Shown here: piece by piece, positions 8,336 through 17,901 of the stretch
How the letters are laid out: every line of letters begins with the position of its first letter
How positions within the stretch are numbered: position 1 is the first letter of the stretch
NCBI GenBank assembly: GCA_016932475.1
Contig: JAFGCU010000013.1
Location: 1 to 61,418, forward strand
DNA from: Anaerolineales bacterium
GTDB lineage: Bacteria > Chloroflexota > Anaerolineae > Anaerolineales > RBG-16-64-43
Reading direction: 5' to 3'
Length of the DNA stretch: 61,418 nucleotides
The notes under the pieces: generated by a model
What the model saw: only the letters and a program-made list of their open reading frames with translations
Told to the model about the DNA's origin: nothing
The model's database searches: none
Program-made: the position numbers and the translations under genes

Positions 8336-9565
8336 ATGAAAAGAATCCGTGCCTTTATCGCCCGTGTCACATCGCTTTCGGATCCCCATACCGAATGGCC
8401 GTTCATGCTGTTCCTGACCTTTGTGTTTGTGTTCATTTATATCTGGACGGTCATCTCCTCCGCCCGGGTCCGGGAGCCGGTGATCCTGGCGGCCTTTACC
8501 ATCCTGTTCAACATCCATCTGATATTTCACTGGATCAGCATCTGGTGGCTGAACAGGGGTTGGAACACCTGGCTGTATCTGGGGATCCAGGCGGCGATCG
8601 TCTTCACGCTGGTCTCGATCGCCGGGGAACTGGGCGTGATGATGGGGTTGTACCTCGGGTTGATCGGGGAAGCGGTGGGATTATTCTACGGATCCTGGCC
8701 GAAAAAAGTGCTAGCTGTGGCCGGCCTCCTCGCGCTTTCGGCTCTCAACTTTTACCGGGTTTTGCCCGACGGGCAAATCCTCTGGTGGGCGATCGCGATC
8801 CTGCCGATGACGGTCTTTGTGATCATTTACGTCCTGCTGTATTCCCGCCAGGCCGATGCGCGCGTAAAAGCGCAGGAGCTGCTCGCGGAATTGGAAGCGG
8901 CCAACAAGCGGCTGACCGAATCCGCCGACAAGATCGAGGATCTGACGCTCGCCAATGAACGGCAGCGGATGGCGCGCGAACTGCACGATACGCTGGCCCA
9001 GGGCCTGGCCGGATTGATCCTTCAGCTGGAGGCGGCGGATTCGCACCTAGGCCAGGGGCATCCCGACCGGGCGCAGACGATCGTGCAGCAATCGATGACC
9101 CGCGCCCGCGCCACGCTCGCCGAATCCCGCCGGGCGATTGACGGTCTGCGCAAGGAACCGGCCGGCAGTCTGGAGGAAGCGCTCCGGATGGAAGCCGACC
9201 ATTTCACTTCCGCGTTCGGCGTGCCATGCCGCCTGGCAATATCTTCTCCCGGGCCGGTCAGCAGCGAGATCCAGGAACTCATCGTCCGGATCGTTTCTGA
9301 AAGCCTGGCCAATATCGCCCGGCACGCGCATGCCCGCCAGGCTTCCATAGCCCTCGAGGAGAACGGGGGCGACCTCTCATTAGAAGTGGTCGACGACGGG
9401 ATTGGTTTTAACGCCGAGGCCGGCGAGGGACGCAAGGGGCACTACGGGCTGGTCGGTCTGCGCGAACGCGTTCGCCAGGCCGGCGGCACACTGGAGATAC
9501 AGAGCAAGCAGGGGGAAGGAACCCGGGTAAAGGCCGGCATTCCGATCGACCCGGATAAGAAATAG
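8336..9565 (+). CDS. Sensor histidine kinase, DesK/NarL type
   Basis: A 409-residue membrane kinase. Residues 20-185 hold about six membrane segments (sensor region), then a coiled coil of about 40 residues. The HisKA_3 box is ELHDTLAQGLAGL, with phosphorylated His217. The C-terminus has an HATPase domain with N box NIARHAHA, G1 DDGIGF and G2 GLVGLRERV. This class normally pairs with a NarL-type response regulator, but none is encoded next to it or anywhere in the window, so it is an orphan here. It is divergent from the ABC exporter operon, which it probably regulates. The ribosome-binding site is weak. Confidence 0.93.
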   Translation: MKRIRAFIARVTSLSDPHTEWPFMLFLTFVFVFIYIWTVISSARVREPVILAAFTILFNIHLIFHWISIWWLNRGWNTWLYLGIQAAIVFTLVSIAGELGVMMGLYLGLIGEAVGLFYGSWPKKVLAVAGLLALSALNFYRVLPDGQILWWAIAILPMTVFVIIYVLLYSRQADARVKAQELLAELEAANKRLTESADKIEDLTLANERQRMARELHDTLAQGLAGLILQLEAADSHLGQGHPDRAQTIVQQSMTRARATLAESRRAIDGLRKEPAGSLEEALRMEADHFTSAFGVPCRLAISSPGPVSSEIQELIVRIVSESLANIARHAHARQASIALEENGGDLSLEVVDDGIGFNAEAGEGRKGHYGLVGLRERVRQAGGTLEIQSKQGEGTRVKAGIPIDPDKK

Positions 9566-9613
9566 GCCATCGCCGTCACCGATGGCGTCGCAATGGAGAA
9601 TTCGAATTGCCGC

Positions 9614-9685
9614 ATAAGGCACAAAAATCACAAAAAACAAGATATTTTTTCGATGCTTTTTTGTGAATTTTGTGTTCTTTCTGGC
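9614..9685. repeat. AT-rich inverted repeat (CACAAAR family)
   Basis: AAGGCACAAAAATCACAAAAAACAAG and, 20 bases on, CTTTTTTGTGAATTTTGTGTTCTT are inverted with respect to each other and can form a hairpin. It belongs to a family also seen at 11655-11735, 38775-38852 and 52884-52948. It follows the kinase stop codon and may act as a weak terminator. Confidence 0.6.
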
Positions 9686-9784
9686 CAATCCACCCCCGCG
9701 ATACGTTTATTCCATTAATCCCTTCTTTGACTATAATCCTCGTGCTTCAATTCTGTTTCCGGAAGGATGTAAACAAATTCCGTG

Positions 9785-10231
9785 ATGGATAGACAACCGG
9801 AACCTTTGCCTCTTCGCATCCTTTTCTCGCTGGCCCTGGGCTCGTTCACGATGGTCCTCGGCACCGTCATCTGGGGGCTGGTCGGATATTTTTCCGACCG
9901 CGTGTTTTTAATTCTTGGTTTGCTGATCGGGATAGGTGCCGCCGCCGCAATCCTGCTGCCCCTGCGCCCGGTCTCAAAACGGACCGCGCGGATCCTGCTG
10001 CCGGTGGTTATCATCGCCGCCCTTGCGAGCATCCTCCTGGGCGAACTGTTGTATATCGTTTTGTTCATGATGCGCGATTTCCACTCCACCCCCATGGAGG
10101 CAATCCTCTCGGTGCTGAAAAGCCTGGGCGAGGTTCTCGCATCCTCGGATTCCGTCATGAGCGGGATCCTCGGGCTGATCGGCGCCGTCGGCGGATTCTT
10201 CGTGGTTTGGAACGCGATGTATTCCAAATAA
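9785..10231 (+). CDS. Small polytopic membrane protein
   Basis: A 148-residue protein with four hydrophobic segments (about residues 12-35, 40-60, 72-95 and 120-142) and short loops. It starts at ATG 9785; a GTG at 9782 is possible, and GGAAGG lies about 20 bases upstream, so the start is uncertain. No catalytic motif or family is recognised. It is a single gene facing the lipoprotein gene at 10472-11578. Confidence 0.65.
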   Translation: MDRQPEPLPLRILFSLALGSFTMVLGTVIWGLVGYFSDRVFLILGLLIGIGAAAAILLPLRPVSKRTARILLPVVIIAALASILLGELLYIVLFMMRDFHSTPMEAILSVLKSLGEVLASSDSVMSGILGLIGAVGGFFVVWNAMYSK

Positions 10232-10286
10232 AAAAAGCGCCGGGCTCCGACGCTTTTCCCTGCTTTGTCCTCCTCCTTCTTGCTGC

Positions 10287-10404
10287 CGTCCTAACCCCCT
10301 CACCCCCCAGCCCCTCTGCCCCTTCCCCGTAAGGGGAAGGGGCAGAGGGGAGTCGAAGCCTTGGTAATTTTCCAAGGCGAAGACGGGGCGAGGGGGTTAG
10401 GACG
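10287..10404. repeat. C-rich palindromic repeat, copy B
   Basis: The ends TCCTAACCCC and GGGGTTAGGA are inverted. The central hairpin, 10311-10350, has 18-bp arms CCCCTCTGCCCCTTCCCC and its complement around GTAA. Compared with copy A, a C-to-G change in the left arm is matched by a G-to-C change in the right arm, so pairing is kept. A second hairpin GCCTTGG / CCAAGGC follows, as in copy A. It lies between convergent genes. Confidence 0.85.
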
Positions 10405-10471
10405 GAGAAATGTCCCGGGAAGGGAGAGCATGTCCTCGAGCAAAGCGAGAGGAGGGCCGGGGGCGAGAGGG

Positions 10472-11578
10472 TTATGACAGCGCCTTTTCCCAATCCGTAA
10501 ATAAGTCGTACATTTCCGGCAGGGTCTTCCACTGCACCCGGCCGTCGTCAACGTACGGCTTCACCCGGCGCAGGAAATCCTCGAGCAGCGCCTCATCCCG
10601 CTCCGCCCCGATGCTCCAGGAGACGTAATACGTATTGATCACGCCCGCTTCGACATAGGAAAGAGCCTTTTCCAATTCGGCGATGAGCCCATCGATATCC
10701 GCAGCCGTGAAATCACATTTGGTATAGGAGTCGTTCGAATCCGCCTCCTCCGCGGCGCAAGTCAGGCTGCCGCCCGAGGGCAGAATCACCAGCCGGCCGT
10801 TCGGATCATGGAGGATCCAATCCTCACCGCTGTTCATCCGCCACGGGTGCAACCGCCCGGCAAGGTCGAAGGGATAGGCCTGGTGACACGCGCCCGGCCC
10901 GGCGCAATCTGCGAACCCCGCCGGACGGAGATCGTCGCGCAACGACATCAGCGCGTAGGCCACCGTGCCGGAAGTGAACAGGTAACCCGCGTCCGCAGCG
11001 GCGGTAACCCAATCGCAGCTCGAGACGATTCCAGAAACGTGGCGGACCTGTACCCCGAGGCCTTCCAGAGTCCGCTTGCGTTCCCGCAGAAGCGGGGCGA
11101 ACTCCGCGCAATTCATGTCCGCCTCACCGCCGATGTCGGCGTGCACGCCGATTCCGTGGCCGCGGTCCTCCATCTCCTTCAGCACGTTATCCCCCCAGGC
11201 GATGCACCCGTCGGTGAATTCCTTGCTCTCCAGCGTCAGGCGCGCCCCGTACGTTTCGAAGAGGGTCGCATACCGGCGGACCAGTTCGGCGTGCCTTTCG
11301 AATGCCCCCTGAGCCCGGGCGTCGTCCCATCCTTCCAGGTGGACCATAATCCCGTAATACAGGACGGGCGCGGATGAGTCCGCGGTTATGGACCCGGGCG
11401 CGCAATCAGCCGGGCAAACGGATTCATTCTCCGGTTTGGTGCAGACCCCGTCCCCGCAGCGGCCTTTTTCCGGCACGGATTGCGTCGGCGAGACGGAGGA
11501 TCCCGCGGTCGCGGCGAGGTTGCAGGCCACTGCCGTCAGGAGGATCAAGCCATAGGTGATGTGTGTGTGATTTTTCAT
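10472..11578 (-). CDS. Lipoprotein with Cys-rich motif and deacetylase-like domain
   Basis: A 368-residue secreted protein. The N-terminus is a lipoprotein-like signal ending in LLTAVAC (Cys19). A short cysteine motif follows, CGDGVC...CPADC, of the kind found as small secreted repeats. The rest (from about residue 70) resembles the NodB/polysaccharide deacetylase and glycoside-hydrolase superfamily barrel: MVHLEGWDD near its start, GHGIGVHADIGG in the middle, and a late INTYYVSWS strand. Clear NodB metal motifs are not obvious, so enzymatic activity is uncertain. AGGG lies 5 bases before the ATG. It is a single gene. Confidence 0.7.
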   Translation of the reverse strand: MKNHTHITYGLILLTAVACNLAATAGSSVSPTQSVPEKGRCGDGVCTKPENESVCPADCAPGSITADSSAPVLYYGIMVHLEGWDDARAQGAFERHAELVRRYATLFETYGARLTLESKEFTDGCIAWGDNVLKEMEDRGHGIGVHADIGGEADMNCAEFAPLLRERKRTLEGLGVQVRHVSGIVSSCDWVTAAADAGYLFTSGTVAYALMSLRDDLRPAGFADCAGPGACHQAYPFDLAGRLHPWRMNSGEDWILHDPNGRLVILPSGGSLTCAAEEADSNDSYTKCDFTAADIDGLIAELEKALSYVEAGVINTYYVSWSIGAERDEALLEDFLRRVKPYVDDGRVQWKTLPEMYDLFTDWEKALS

Positions 11579-12132
11579 GAAACCCTCCGTGATTTTCCGA
11601 AAAGAGATGTCTAGGACTCGCACTTTCCCATCCCCGGTCCTTGATGTCTTTCCATCCACGGAGGTGACTGAGGTCACGGAAGGTAATTTTTTATAACTCC
11701 GCGTGTCTCCGTGATCTCCGTGGATATACTTCCGACTTGACCTCCGCAGGATAAACGTACCATCTATTCGTACCCACCCCGGCTTTACTCTGCCCTCCCT
11801 TTAGTATCCCTCGCATTCCCTCGCTTTCCCTCGCTTTCCCTCGCTTCGCTCGGGACAGGCGCTCGGGACAGGCGCTCGGGACAGGTGCTCGGGACAGGCG
11901 CTCGGAACGGCGCGAGGGCAAGCGTTCAGGGCGGCTCTTGTTGATGAGCCTCTTTTTTTATATATCCCGCCGCCGGGTGGAAGATGTAAAGCGGCGGTTA
12001 AACCTTGGAGGATGCCGTGAATCCGCCGTGGACACACGTCCCTATGGTATTCTTTTTGTGTTGGTTTTATCAGTGGAATCCGTTATCATCCGTGTAATCC
12101 GGGTTCCTAGAAAGCGGGGTCTCCGCCCGATT
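11579..12132. other. Long spacer with several repeats
   Basis: Positions 11655-11735 carry CCACGGAGGTGACTGAGG and, inverted, CTCCGTGATCTCCGTGG, a variant of the CACGAAG hairpin family. Positions 11800-11847 hold short CCCTCGCTTT repeats, then a 13-bp tandem array. The promoter of the MoxR gene should lie after 11910, but no clear one is seen. An open frame upstream of the MoxR start (11938-12132) has no homology-like features and is treated as leader. Confidence 0.6.
11848..11905. repeat. 13-bp tandem repeat, about 4.5 units
   Basis: The unit GCTCGGGACAGGC is repeated without gaps, with one unit ending in T instead of C, and a final partial unit. The 13-bp unit would shift reading frame in every copy. 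It lies in a spacer and shows no CRISPR-like spacers. Confidence 0.9.
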
Positions 12133-13074
<942 letters not shown>

Positions 13075-13179
13075 ACCGCCGCCTGTCCGCAACGCCTCGG
13101 GTAGCAATATCCATACGAAATCCCTGCGTCTCCCATGCGGATGCCCGGCCTCCTTCTTGCTTGTGGTAAAGTCAACGCC

Positions 13180-14040
13180 ATGCAGAAAAAAACTGTCCTT
13201 ATCGTCCTCCTCCTTGCCGTAATGATAACGATGACCAGATGCTCCGGCCCAAACCCGGCGCCCTCCCCAACGGCCATGCCGACCGTCGGCCCCGAAACCG
13301 ATTTTCCGCATATCGACCTCGGCGAAGGCCTGTACCTTCGGCAGATCCGCGAGGATGTATTCGTCGTCACGCATGCCTTCCCCTGGCCTGCCAATTCGTT
13401 GATCGTCGAGATGGAAAATAAAGACATGGTCCTGGCGGGCACTCCCTACACGCCCGAGGCGATGCAGATCGTCCTGGATTGGATCGCGGAGCGTTTCGGC
13501 AAACGGAATATCACCGCCATCAATCCGGGATTCCACGTGGACAACCTGGGCGGGAACGGGGCACTGGCGGCACAAGGCATACCGGTTTATGGATCCGATC
13601 TGACCGCCGATTTGCTCGAGGAACGGGGCGAACAGACCCGCCAGCAGATTTTAAGGATGCTGGCGGGGCCGGGAAACGAAACGTACCACCGAGCTCATTC
13701 GGCAATCCCCTACATCCCCCCCTCGCGGCTTTTTCCGATAACCGAAGGGCTGACACTCGATTTTAATGGCGAGGAGGTCATCGTGTATTATCCCGGCCCA
13801 TCCCAGGCGCCGGATAAAGTCGCCATTTACTTCCCCCATTTGAGAATATTGTTCGGCAGTTGCATGATCCTCGGCGGCGATCAGATCGGCAATACGGCCG
13901 ATGCCGATCTCGCGGCTTGGCCGCAGGCGGTCGAAAAATTAAAGCGGTTCGACGCTGCATTCGTGATCCCGGGGCACGGCGACCGTCTGGACCCGGGATT
14001 GATCGACCATACGATGGAGTTGCTTACCGCCGGGTCATGA
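13180..14040 (+). CDS. Metallo-beta-lactamase-fold lipoprotein, altered Zn site
   Basis: A 286-residue secreted protein. The signal segment ends in ITMTRC (Cys21), a poor lipobox, followed by a Pro/Thr linker. The body is an MBL fold of the class B1-like type. The loop that normally reads HxHxD is G117-F-H119-V-D121, so the first His is Gly. The position of the second-strand His (in GHTxD) is Ser208 in GPSQAPDK. The Cys of the LFGGC motif is kept (Cys228 in LFGSC) and the final His is kept (His266 in VIPGHG). By analogy the Zn2 ligands (Asp, Cys, His) remain while Zn1 has lost two of three. It may bind a single metal or act differently. The start at 13180 gives the signal peptide. Confidence 0.82.
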   Translation: MQKKTVLIVLLLAVMITMTRCSGPNPAPSPTAMPTVGPETDFPHIDLGEGLYLRQIREDVFVVTHAFPWPANSLIVEMENKDMVLAGTPYTPEAMQIVLDWIAERFGKRNITAINPGFHVDNLGGNGALAAQGIPVYGSDLTADLLEERGEQTRQQILRMLAGPGNETYHRAHSAIPYIPPSRLFPITEGLTLDFNGEEVIVYYPGPSQAPDKVAIYFPHLRILFGSCMILGGDQIGNTADADLAAWPQAVEKLKRFDAAFVIPGHGDRLDPGLIDHTMELLTAGS

Positions 14041-14087
14041 TCCGGCGGAATGATCCGGGCATACCGCTGGATGCATTCCGCTTCTAC

Positions 14088-14115
14088 TTGACTCCCCTAA
14101 TCGCTTTTGTATAAT
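14088..14115 (+). promoter_or_regulatory. Sigma-70-like promoter of serS
   Basis: TTGACT at 14088-14093 and TATAAT at 14110-14115, with a 16-bp spacer. The start of transcription would be near 14122, giving a leader of about 300 bases that contains the T-box. Confidence 0.8.
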
Positions 14116-14121
14116 CCCTCT

Positions 14122-14405
14122 ACGACGCGCGTGAAGAACGCCATCCTCCACGCTCCCAGCGAACTGCCGGCCGGTGCAAGGCAGAGGGCGGACGGGAACG
14201 CCTCCACTTCACCGATCCTTGATCCGTCGCCTGCCGGGACTTTCGTCCGAAGCAGGCCGGGGCGGCCCGTTACCGCCGAAACGAGATCCCCAACCGGGGA
14301 TGAAGGCAGGTGGCACCACGAGAACCCCTCGTCCTGCGGATGCCGGCGTTTGCGCGCCCGGGGAAATGGCGCGCAATTCCGGGGAAGGCAAAGGGATTCT
14401 TTTTA
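14122..14405 (+). ncRNA. T-box leader of serS
   Basis: A T-box riboswitch that senses uncharged tRNA. Stem III is the hairpin ATCCCC-AACC-GGGGAT (14286-14301). It is followed at once by the antiterminator: GCAGG, a 7-base bulge TGGCACC, ACGAG, loop, then CTCGT-CCTGC (14306-14337). The bulge bases TGGC complement the GCCA end of a tRNA with G at the discriminator, as in tRNA-Ser. A strong hairpin TTGCGCGCC / GGCGCGCAA (14350-14376) and a T-rich run at 14398-14403 could be the competing terminator. I could not assign the specifier codon in stem I with confidence. Confidence 0.85.
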
Positions 14406-14421
14406 ATTAACGGAGACCGAA

Positions 14422-15693
14422 ATGCTCGACATCAACTACGTCCGCGCCCACCCCGATGACATCCGAGAAATGCTCCGCCGGCGGAACACCGAAGGACCGC
14501 TCGACCTGGTGCTCGAAGCCGACGGCCGGCGGCGGACCCTGTTGGCCGAGACGGAAACGCTGAAAGCCCAGCGCAACGCGGTCAGCAAGGAAATCGGAAA
14601 GGGAAAAAATGCCCCCGATCGCGAGGCGAAGATTGCCGAAATGAAACAAGTCGGCGATCGGATCGCGGCGCTCGACGAAGAGGTGCGCAAGACGGAAGAG
14701 GCCCTGACGCGGGCGCTGTCGGCGATCCCCAACCTGCCCGATCCGCGCACACCCGTCGGCCGCGACGAAAACGACAACGTCGTCCTGCGCGCCTCGGGCG
14801 AACCGCCCAAGCTTGCTTTCGAGCCCAAAGCCCATTGGGACCTTGCCCCGGAGCTCGGGATCCTCGATTTCGAGCAGGGCGCGCGCATGACCGGCTCGCG
14901 TTTCTACATTTTATATGGAGCCGGAGCCCGCCTGCAGCGGGCGTTGATCTCCTGGATGCTCGATCTGCACATCCGCCAGGGGTACCGCGAGGTCTACCCT
15001 CCGTACATGGTGCGCGGCGAAGCGCTCTTCAACGCCGGCCAGCTTCCGAAATTCGCCGACAACCTCTACCACGACGCGGAAGAGGATCTGTGGATGGTCC
15101 CGACAGCCGAGGTCCCGCTGACCAATTTGCTAGCCGGGGAAATCCTGGAGCCCGCCCGGCTGCCGCTGCGCTACACCGCCTACACCGCCTGCTTCCGGCG
15201 CGAGAAGATGGCCGCCGGCCGCGATGTGCGCGGGATCAAACGCGGGCACCAATTCGACAAGGTGGAAATGTATAAATTCGCCCGCCCGGAAAACGCGGAC
15301 GCGGAGCTGGAGGGGATGCTCGCGGACGCGGAGGCCGTGCTCCAGGGGCTCGGGCTGACCTACCGGGTAAAACAATTGTGCACCGGCGACCTGGGATTTT
15401 GCGCGGCCCGCACCTACGACCTGGAAGTGTGGTCGCCGGGCGTGGCCGAGTGGCTGGAGGTTTCCTCGGTCAGCAACGACGGCGATTTTCAGGCGCGCCG
15501 CGCGGGGATCCGCTACCGCCCGGAGAAGGGCGCCAAGCCCGAATTCGTCCACACCTTGAACGGCTCCGGGCTGGCCCTGCCGCGCACAATGATCGCGGTG
15601 ATGGAAAATTATCAGACCGCCGAAGGCGGGATCACGGTTCCCGAGGTTTTGCGGCCGTGGATGGGCGGGATCGAAGTGATAAAGAAGGAATGA
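14422..15693 (+). CDS. serS: Seryl-tRNA synthetase
   Basis: A 423-residue class II aminoacyl-tRNA synthetase that charges tRNA-Ser (and tRNA-Sec where present). Residues 1-110 form the antiparallel coiled coil that grips the long variable arm. The catalytic domain contains the TAEVPLTN strand, motif 2 (FRREKMAAGRDVRG and the following KRGHQFDKVEM) and motif 3 (GSGLALPRTMIAVMEN). Length is normal for the family. GGAG lies 8 bases before the ATG. Expression is controlled by the T-box leader. It is the only gene in its unit and ends just before a C-rich palindrome. Confidence 0.98.
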   Translation: MLDINYVRAHPDDIREMLRRRNTEGPLDLVLEADGRRRTLLAETETLKAQRNAVSKEIGKGKNAPDREAKIAEMKQVGDRIAALDEEVRKTEEALTRALSAIPNLPDPRTPVGRDENDNVVLRASGEPPKLAFEPKAHWDLAPELGILDFEQGARMTGSRFYILYGAGARLQRALISWMLDLHIRQGYREVYPPYMVRGEALFNAGQLPKFADNLYHDAEEDLWMVPTAEVPLTNLLAGEILEPARLPLRYTAYTACFRREKMAAGRDVRGIKRGHQFDKVEMYKFARPENADAELEGMLADAEAVLQGLGLTYRVKQLCTGDLGFCAARTYDLEVWSPGVAEWLEVSSVSNDGDFQARRAGIRYRPEKGAKPEFVHTLNGSGLALPRTMIAVMENYQTAEGGITVPEVLRPWMGGIEVIKKE

Positions 15694-15750
15694 TCGTTCC
15701 CTAAAAACAATATTCCCCAATCCATCTCCTTTTTCCCATTCCCGCCGCTT

Positions 15751-15861
15751 TCCTAACCTCCCACCCCTGACCCCTCCCTCCTTCCCCTTACGGGGAAGGA
15801 GGGAGGGGAAATCGATTGCCGTGCTTCAGGAATAGCTACACTGGGGGTGGGTGGTTAGGAC
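15751..15861. repeat. C-rich palindromic repeat, copy C
   Basis: Ends TCCTAACC and GGTTAGGA are inverted. The central hairpin at 15771-15808 has 17-bp arms CCCCTCCCTCCTTCCCC and its complement around TTAC. The right half of the element differs from copies A and B and lacks their second hairpin. It lies between the convergent serS and lipoprotein genes. Confidence 0.8.
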
Positions 15862-15918
15862 AGAGGGGATCGCAGAGTGAGAAAAAATATGGGAGAAGAC
15901 AGCATTGCGATTGAAACG

Positions 15919-15958
15919 AAAAAAACGGAGCGCCCTGCGCAGGGCGCTCCGTTTTTTT
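15919..15958. terminator. Bidirectional terminator
   Basis: A perfect palindrome CGGAGCGCCCT-GCGC-AGGGCGCTCCG flanked by AAAAAA on the left and TTTTTTT on the right. It can act in both directions, ending serS and the lipoprotein gene that faces it. Confidence 0.95.
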
Positions 15959-15999
15959 CGTTCATCCATCGTTCCGGGCTTTGGCGCCCGGCCGTCCGC

Positions 16000-16695
16000 T
16001 TACGGAATGCTGACGACGAAATTGTCGAAGAAGACGTCGACCGGAGCATCGTCGTACGACCCGGCGATCAGGCCCACGCTTCCCTCGATGAAATCAGTAT
16101 CCGCCACTTCGATGAGCTTGGTGCCGTTGGCGTACAGAGTCAGGATGCTGCCGACGCATTCCGCCCGCATCGAGTTTTCGGCGGCTCCCTGGTGGATCAC
16201 GCCGTCTTCATCCGCCGGCATCTCCTCCGTATCCACCAGCTGGTCCTCGCCGTCTACGAATTTCCCGATGGCGTAGTAGCCGTCGGAAGCGAGGACCAGA
16301 TAATAGAAATTGTCGTCGTCCTGATAGCGGCAGATCACGCCCATATCGTGCGGCGTATCATCGGAAGCCGGGAAATCGACCTCGATCGCGACATCCGCGT
16401 AGGATTCGGGATCGTCGGGATCGGCCATCAGGTACGACATCGGTTCGGCGACCGAGATCAGGTAGACCCCATCGGCGTATGCGGTGGTGCCGAATTCATC
16501 GGTGATGACATCCCAACCCCCGGAATCATCCGAGAAATCATCTTTGAAAAGGACCGTTCCGGAGGGGTCCGGAGTATTGGTCGCCGCAACGGCCGGCGTG
16601 TTCGCGGTTTCCGTGGCCGCGGATGAGAAGGAACAGGCGAAAAGGAGCATGGAAGTCGGAATTGCCCAAGCAAGAATCCGATCAGGTTTTATCAT
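16000..16695 (-). CDS. Lipoprotein with LamG/DUF1080-like domain
   Basis: A 231-residue secreted lipoprotein. The signal ends in LLFAC (Cys21), followed by a Thr/Ala/Pro linker. The remaining 190 residues are rich in Asp, Tyr and beta strands (DDFSDDSGGW near the start, YLVLASDGYYAIGKF in the middle, FFDNFVVS at the end). This is the pattern of the concanavalin-like jelly-roll domain (DUF1080/LamG) found in many surface proteins that bind sugars. GAGGAG precedes the ATG. No enzyme motif is seen. A related domain forms the N-terminal part of the DUF4956 protein at 47230-48579. Confidence 0.8.
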   Translation of the reverse strand: MIKPDRILAWAIPTSMLLFACSFSSAATETANTPAVAATNTPDPSGTVLFKDDFSDDSGGWDVITDEFGTTAYADGVYLISVAEPMSYLMADPDDPESYADVAIEVDFPASDDTPHDMGVICRYQDDDNFYYLVLASDGYYAIGKFVDGEDQLVDTEEMPADEDGVIHQGAAENSMRAECVGSILTLYANGTKLIEVADTDFIEGSVGLIAGSYDDAPVDVFFDNFVVSIP

Positions 16696-16889
16696 ACGGC
16701 TCTCCTCAAGGTTTTTTTCGGCCGGGTATCCCGGCCGACAACCATTATAAATCCAGCATCCCTGGACAACCGCCGGCGTGTCAAATCCGAACGTCCCCCC
16801 CCCGCCGGTTCCGCCCGTCCGATCGCATAGAACGCATTCGGAGCCCGCAATCCCTATCCCGGCACTCCAGGCGGAAGCCTGGGGAAATT

Positions 16890-16930
16890 ATATATAAAAC
16901 GGGCGGCTCGAAATAGCCGCCCGTTGCGCT
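16890..16930 (-). terminator. Terminator of the FHA gene
   Basis: Inverted repeat ACGGGCGGCT-CGAAAT-AGCCGCCCGT at 16899-16924. On the minus strand it is followed by TTTTATATATAATTT, so it fits termination of the FHA-domain gene. Confidence 0.85.
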
Positions 16931-16957
16931 TTTTTCCGGATTATCGACGGTCTGAAA

Positions 16958-17530
16958 TCACCCGCAGGTAGTGATCATCCCAAAGAATATATTGAACGGT
17001 GAAGTGCAGTACAAATTCAGGTAGTCGAAGATGAACGCACCGATCAGGGCCACGATGCACAATCCGGCCAGCACGAGGCAGCCGACGATCAGGCCCTTGT
17101 TGCTTTTTCCCGTCCTGGCGGGGGCCGCTTGTTGCGGCGGAGGGGCATACTGCTGTTGCTGAGGAGGAGGCGGCGGCGGCTGGCGCGTCGCGGCCTGCCG
17201 CCCGGAGGCGGCCACGGTCGCGGCGGCCCCTTCACCCTGGAAGGTCATCAGCACATTTTCCCCAAAGCCGACCTCATCGCCGGGAGCCAGGTTGCGCGGG
17301 GCCGTGAGCCGTTGACGGTTGATAAAGGTGCCATTGGTGGATCCGAGATCCTCCAGCACATACGCGCCGCCGCGGCGGGAGATGCGCGCATGGTTGCGGG
17401 ATAGTTCGGCGTCCTGGACGACGATATCGTTGCTGGCCTCGCGGCCGATGCTCATCGTATCCATCGTCAGTTCATAGACCTTGCCGGGGTTGGGGCCCAC
17501 ATTCATCACCAGACGGTATCGCTCGGCCAT
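16958..17530 (-). CDS. FHA domain membrane protein
   Basis: A 190-residue protein. The N-terminal 95 residues are an FHA domain that binds phosphothreonine peptides, with the classic motifs SIGREASNDI, LSRNHARI and GSTNGTFIN. A linker of about 45 residues rich in Pro, Gln and Ala follows, then one membrane segment (GLIVGCLVLAGLCIVALIGA) and a short C-terminal tail containing two cysteines. The FHA domain should face the cytoplasm. AGGAGG lies 4 bases before the ATG. No Ser/Thr kinase is encoded in the window. Confidence 0.92.
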   Translation of the reverse strand: MAERYRLVMNVGPNPGKVYELTMDTMSIGREASNDIVVQDAELSRNHARISRRGGAYVLEDLGSTNGTFINRQRLTAPRNLAPGDEVGFGENVLMTFQGEGAAATVAASGRQAATRQPPPPPPQQQQYAPPPQQAAPARTGKSNKGLIVGCLVLAGLCIVALIGAFIFDYLNLYCTSPFNIFFGMITTCG

Positions 17531-17901
17531 TTTCTCCTCCTGGATTAGGGATTGCTCCGAGTTTACTCTTAGACAAGTCGCGAGTCAAATTCCGCTGTTT
17601 CCGCCCGCCGTGGATCGGCCCGGACGTAAAGGCCGCATAAATCCCGGCCCGGGTTTTTCGCAATGCGCGGAAAACAAGCCTGCAAATTCCGCGCGCGCCT
17701 TTTCTTTTTTGGCATGTGTTTATAGAATAGGAAAACCGGCTCCGCCGCACCGGATCCCCGCTCCCGCAACCAGCGTGAACGGCCTTTTTAACCGGGTAAA
17801 AACCGGGCTCCGTCCGGGATGGGGGATATCCGGTCTCCGGCGGATCGGAAGCGCTTATCGTTGCGGATACGCAACGCACTCTATTCCCCGAGGATGGATA
17901 C
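17531..17901. other. Divergent intergenic region
   Basis: The space between the FHA gene and the glycan operon must hold promoters in both directions. A weak TATAGAAT lies at 17721-17728 on the plus strand, after the T-rich run TTTTCTTTTTTGG. No gene is seen. Confidence 0.4.

Noticed and set aside
11800-11920. CRISPR array
   Set aside because: The 13-bp units touch each other without spacers and no cas gene is present.
13180-14040. Functional beta-lactamase resistance gene
   Set aside because: Two zinc-ligand positions are changed, so an antibiotic-resistance role cannot be supported.
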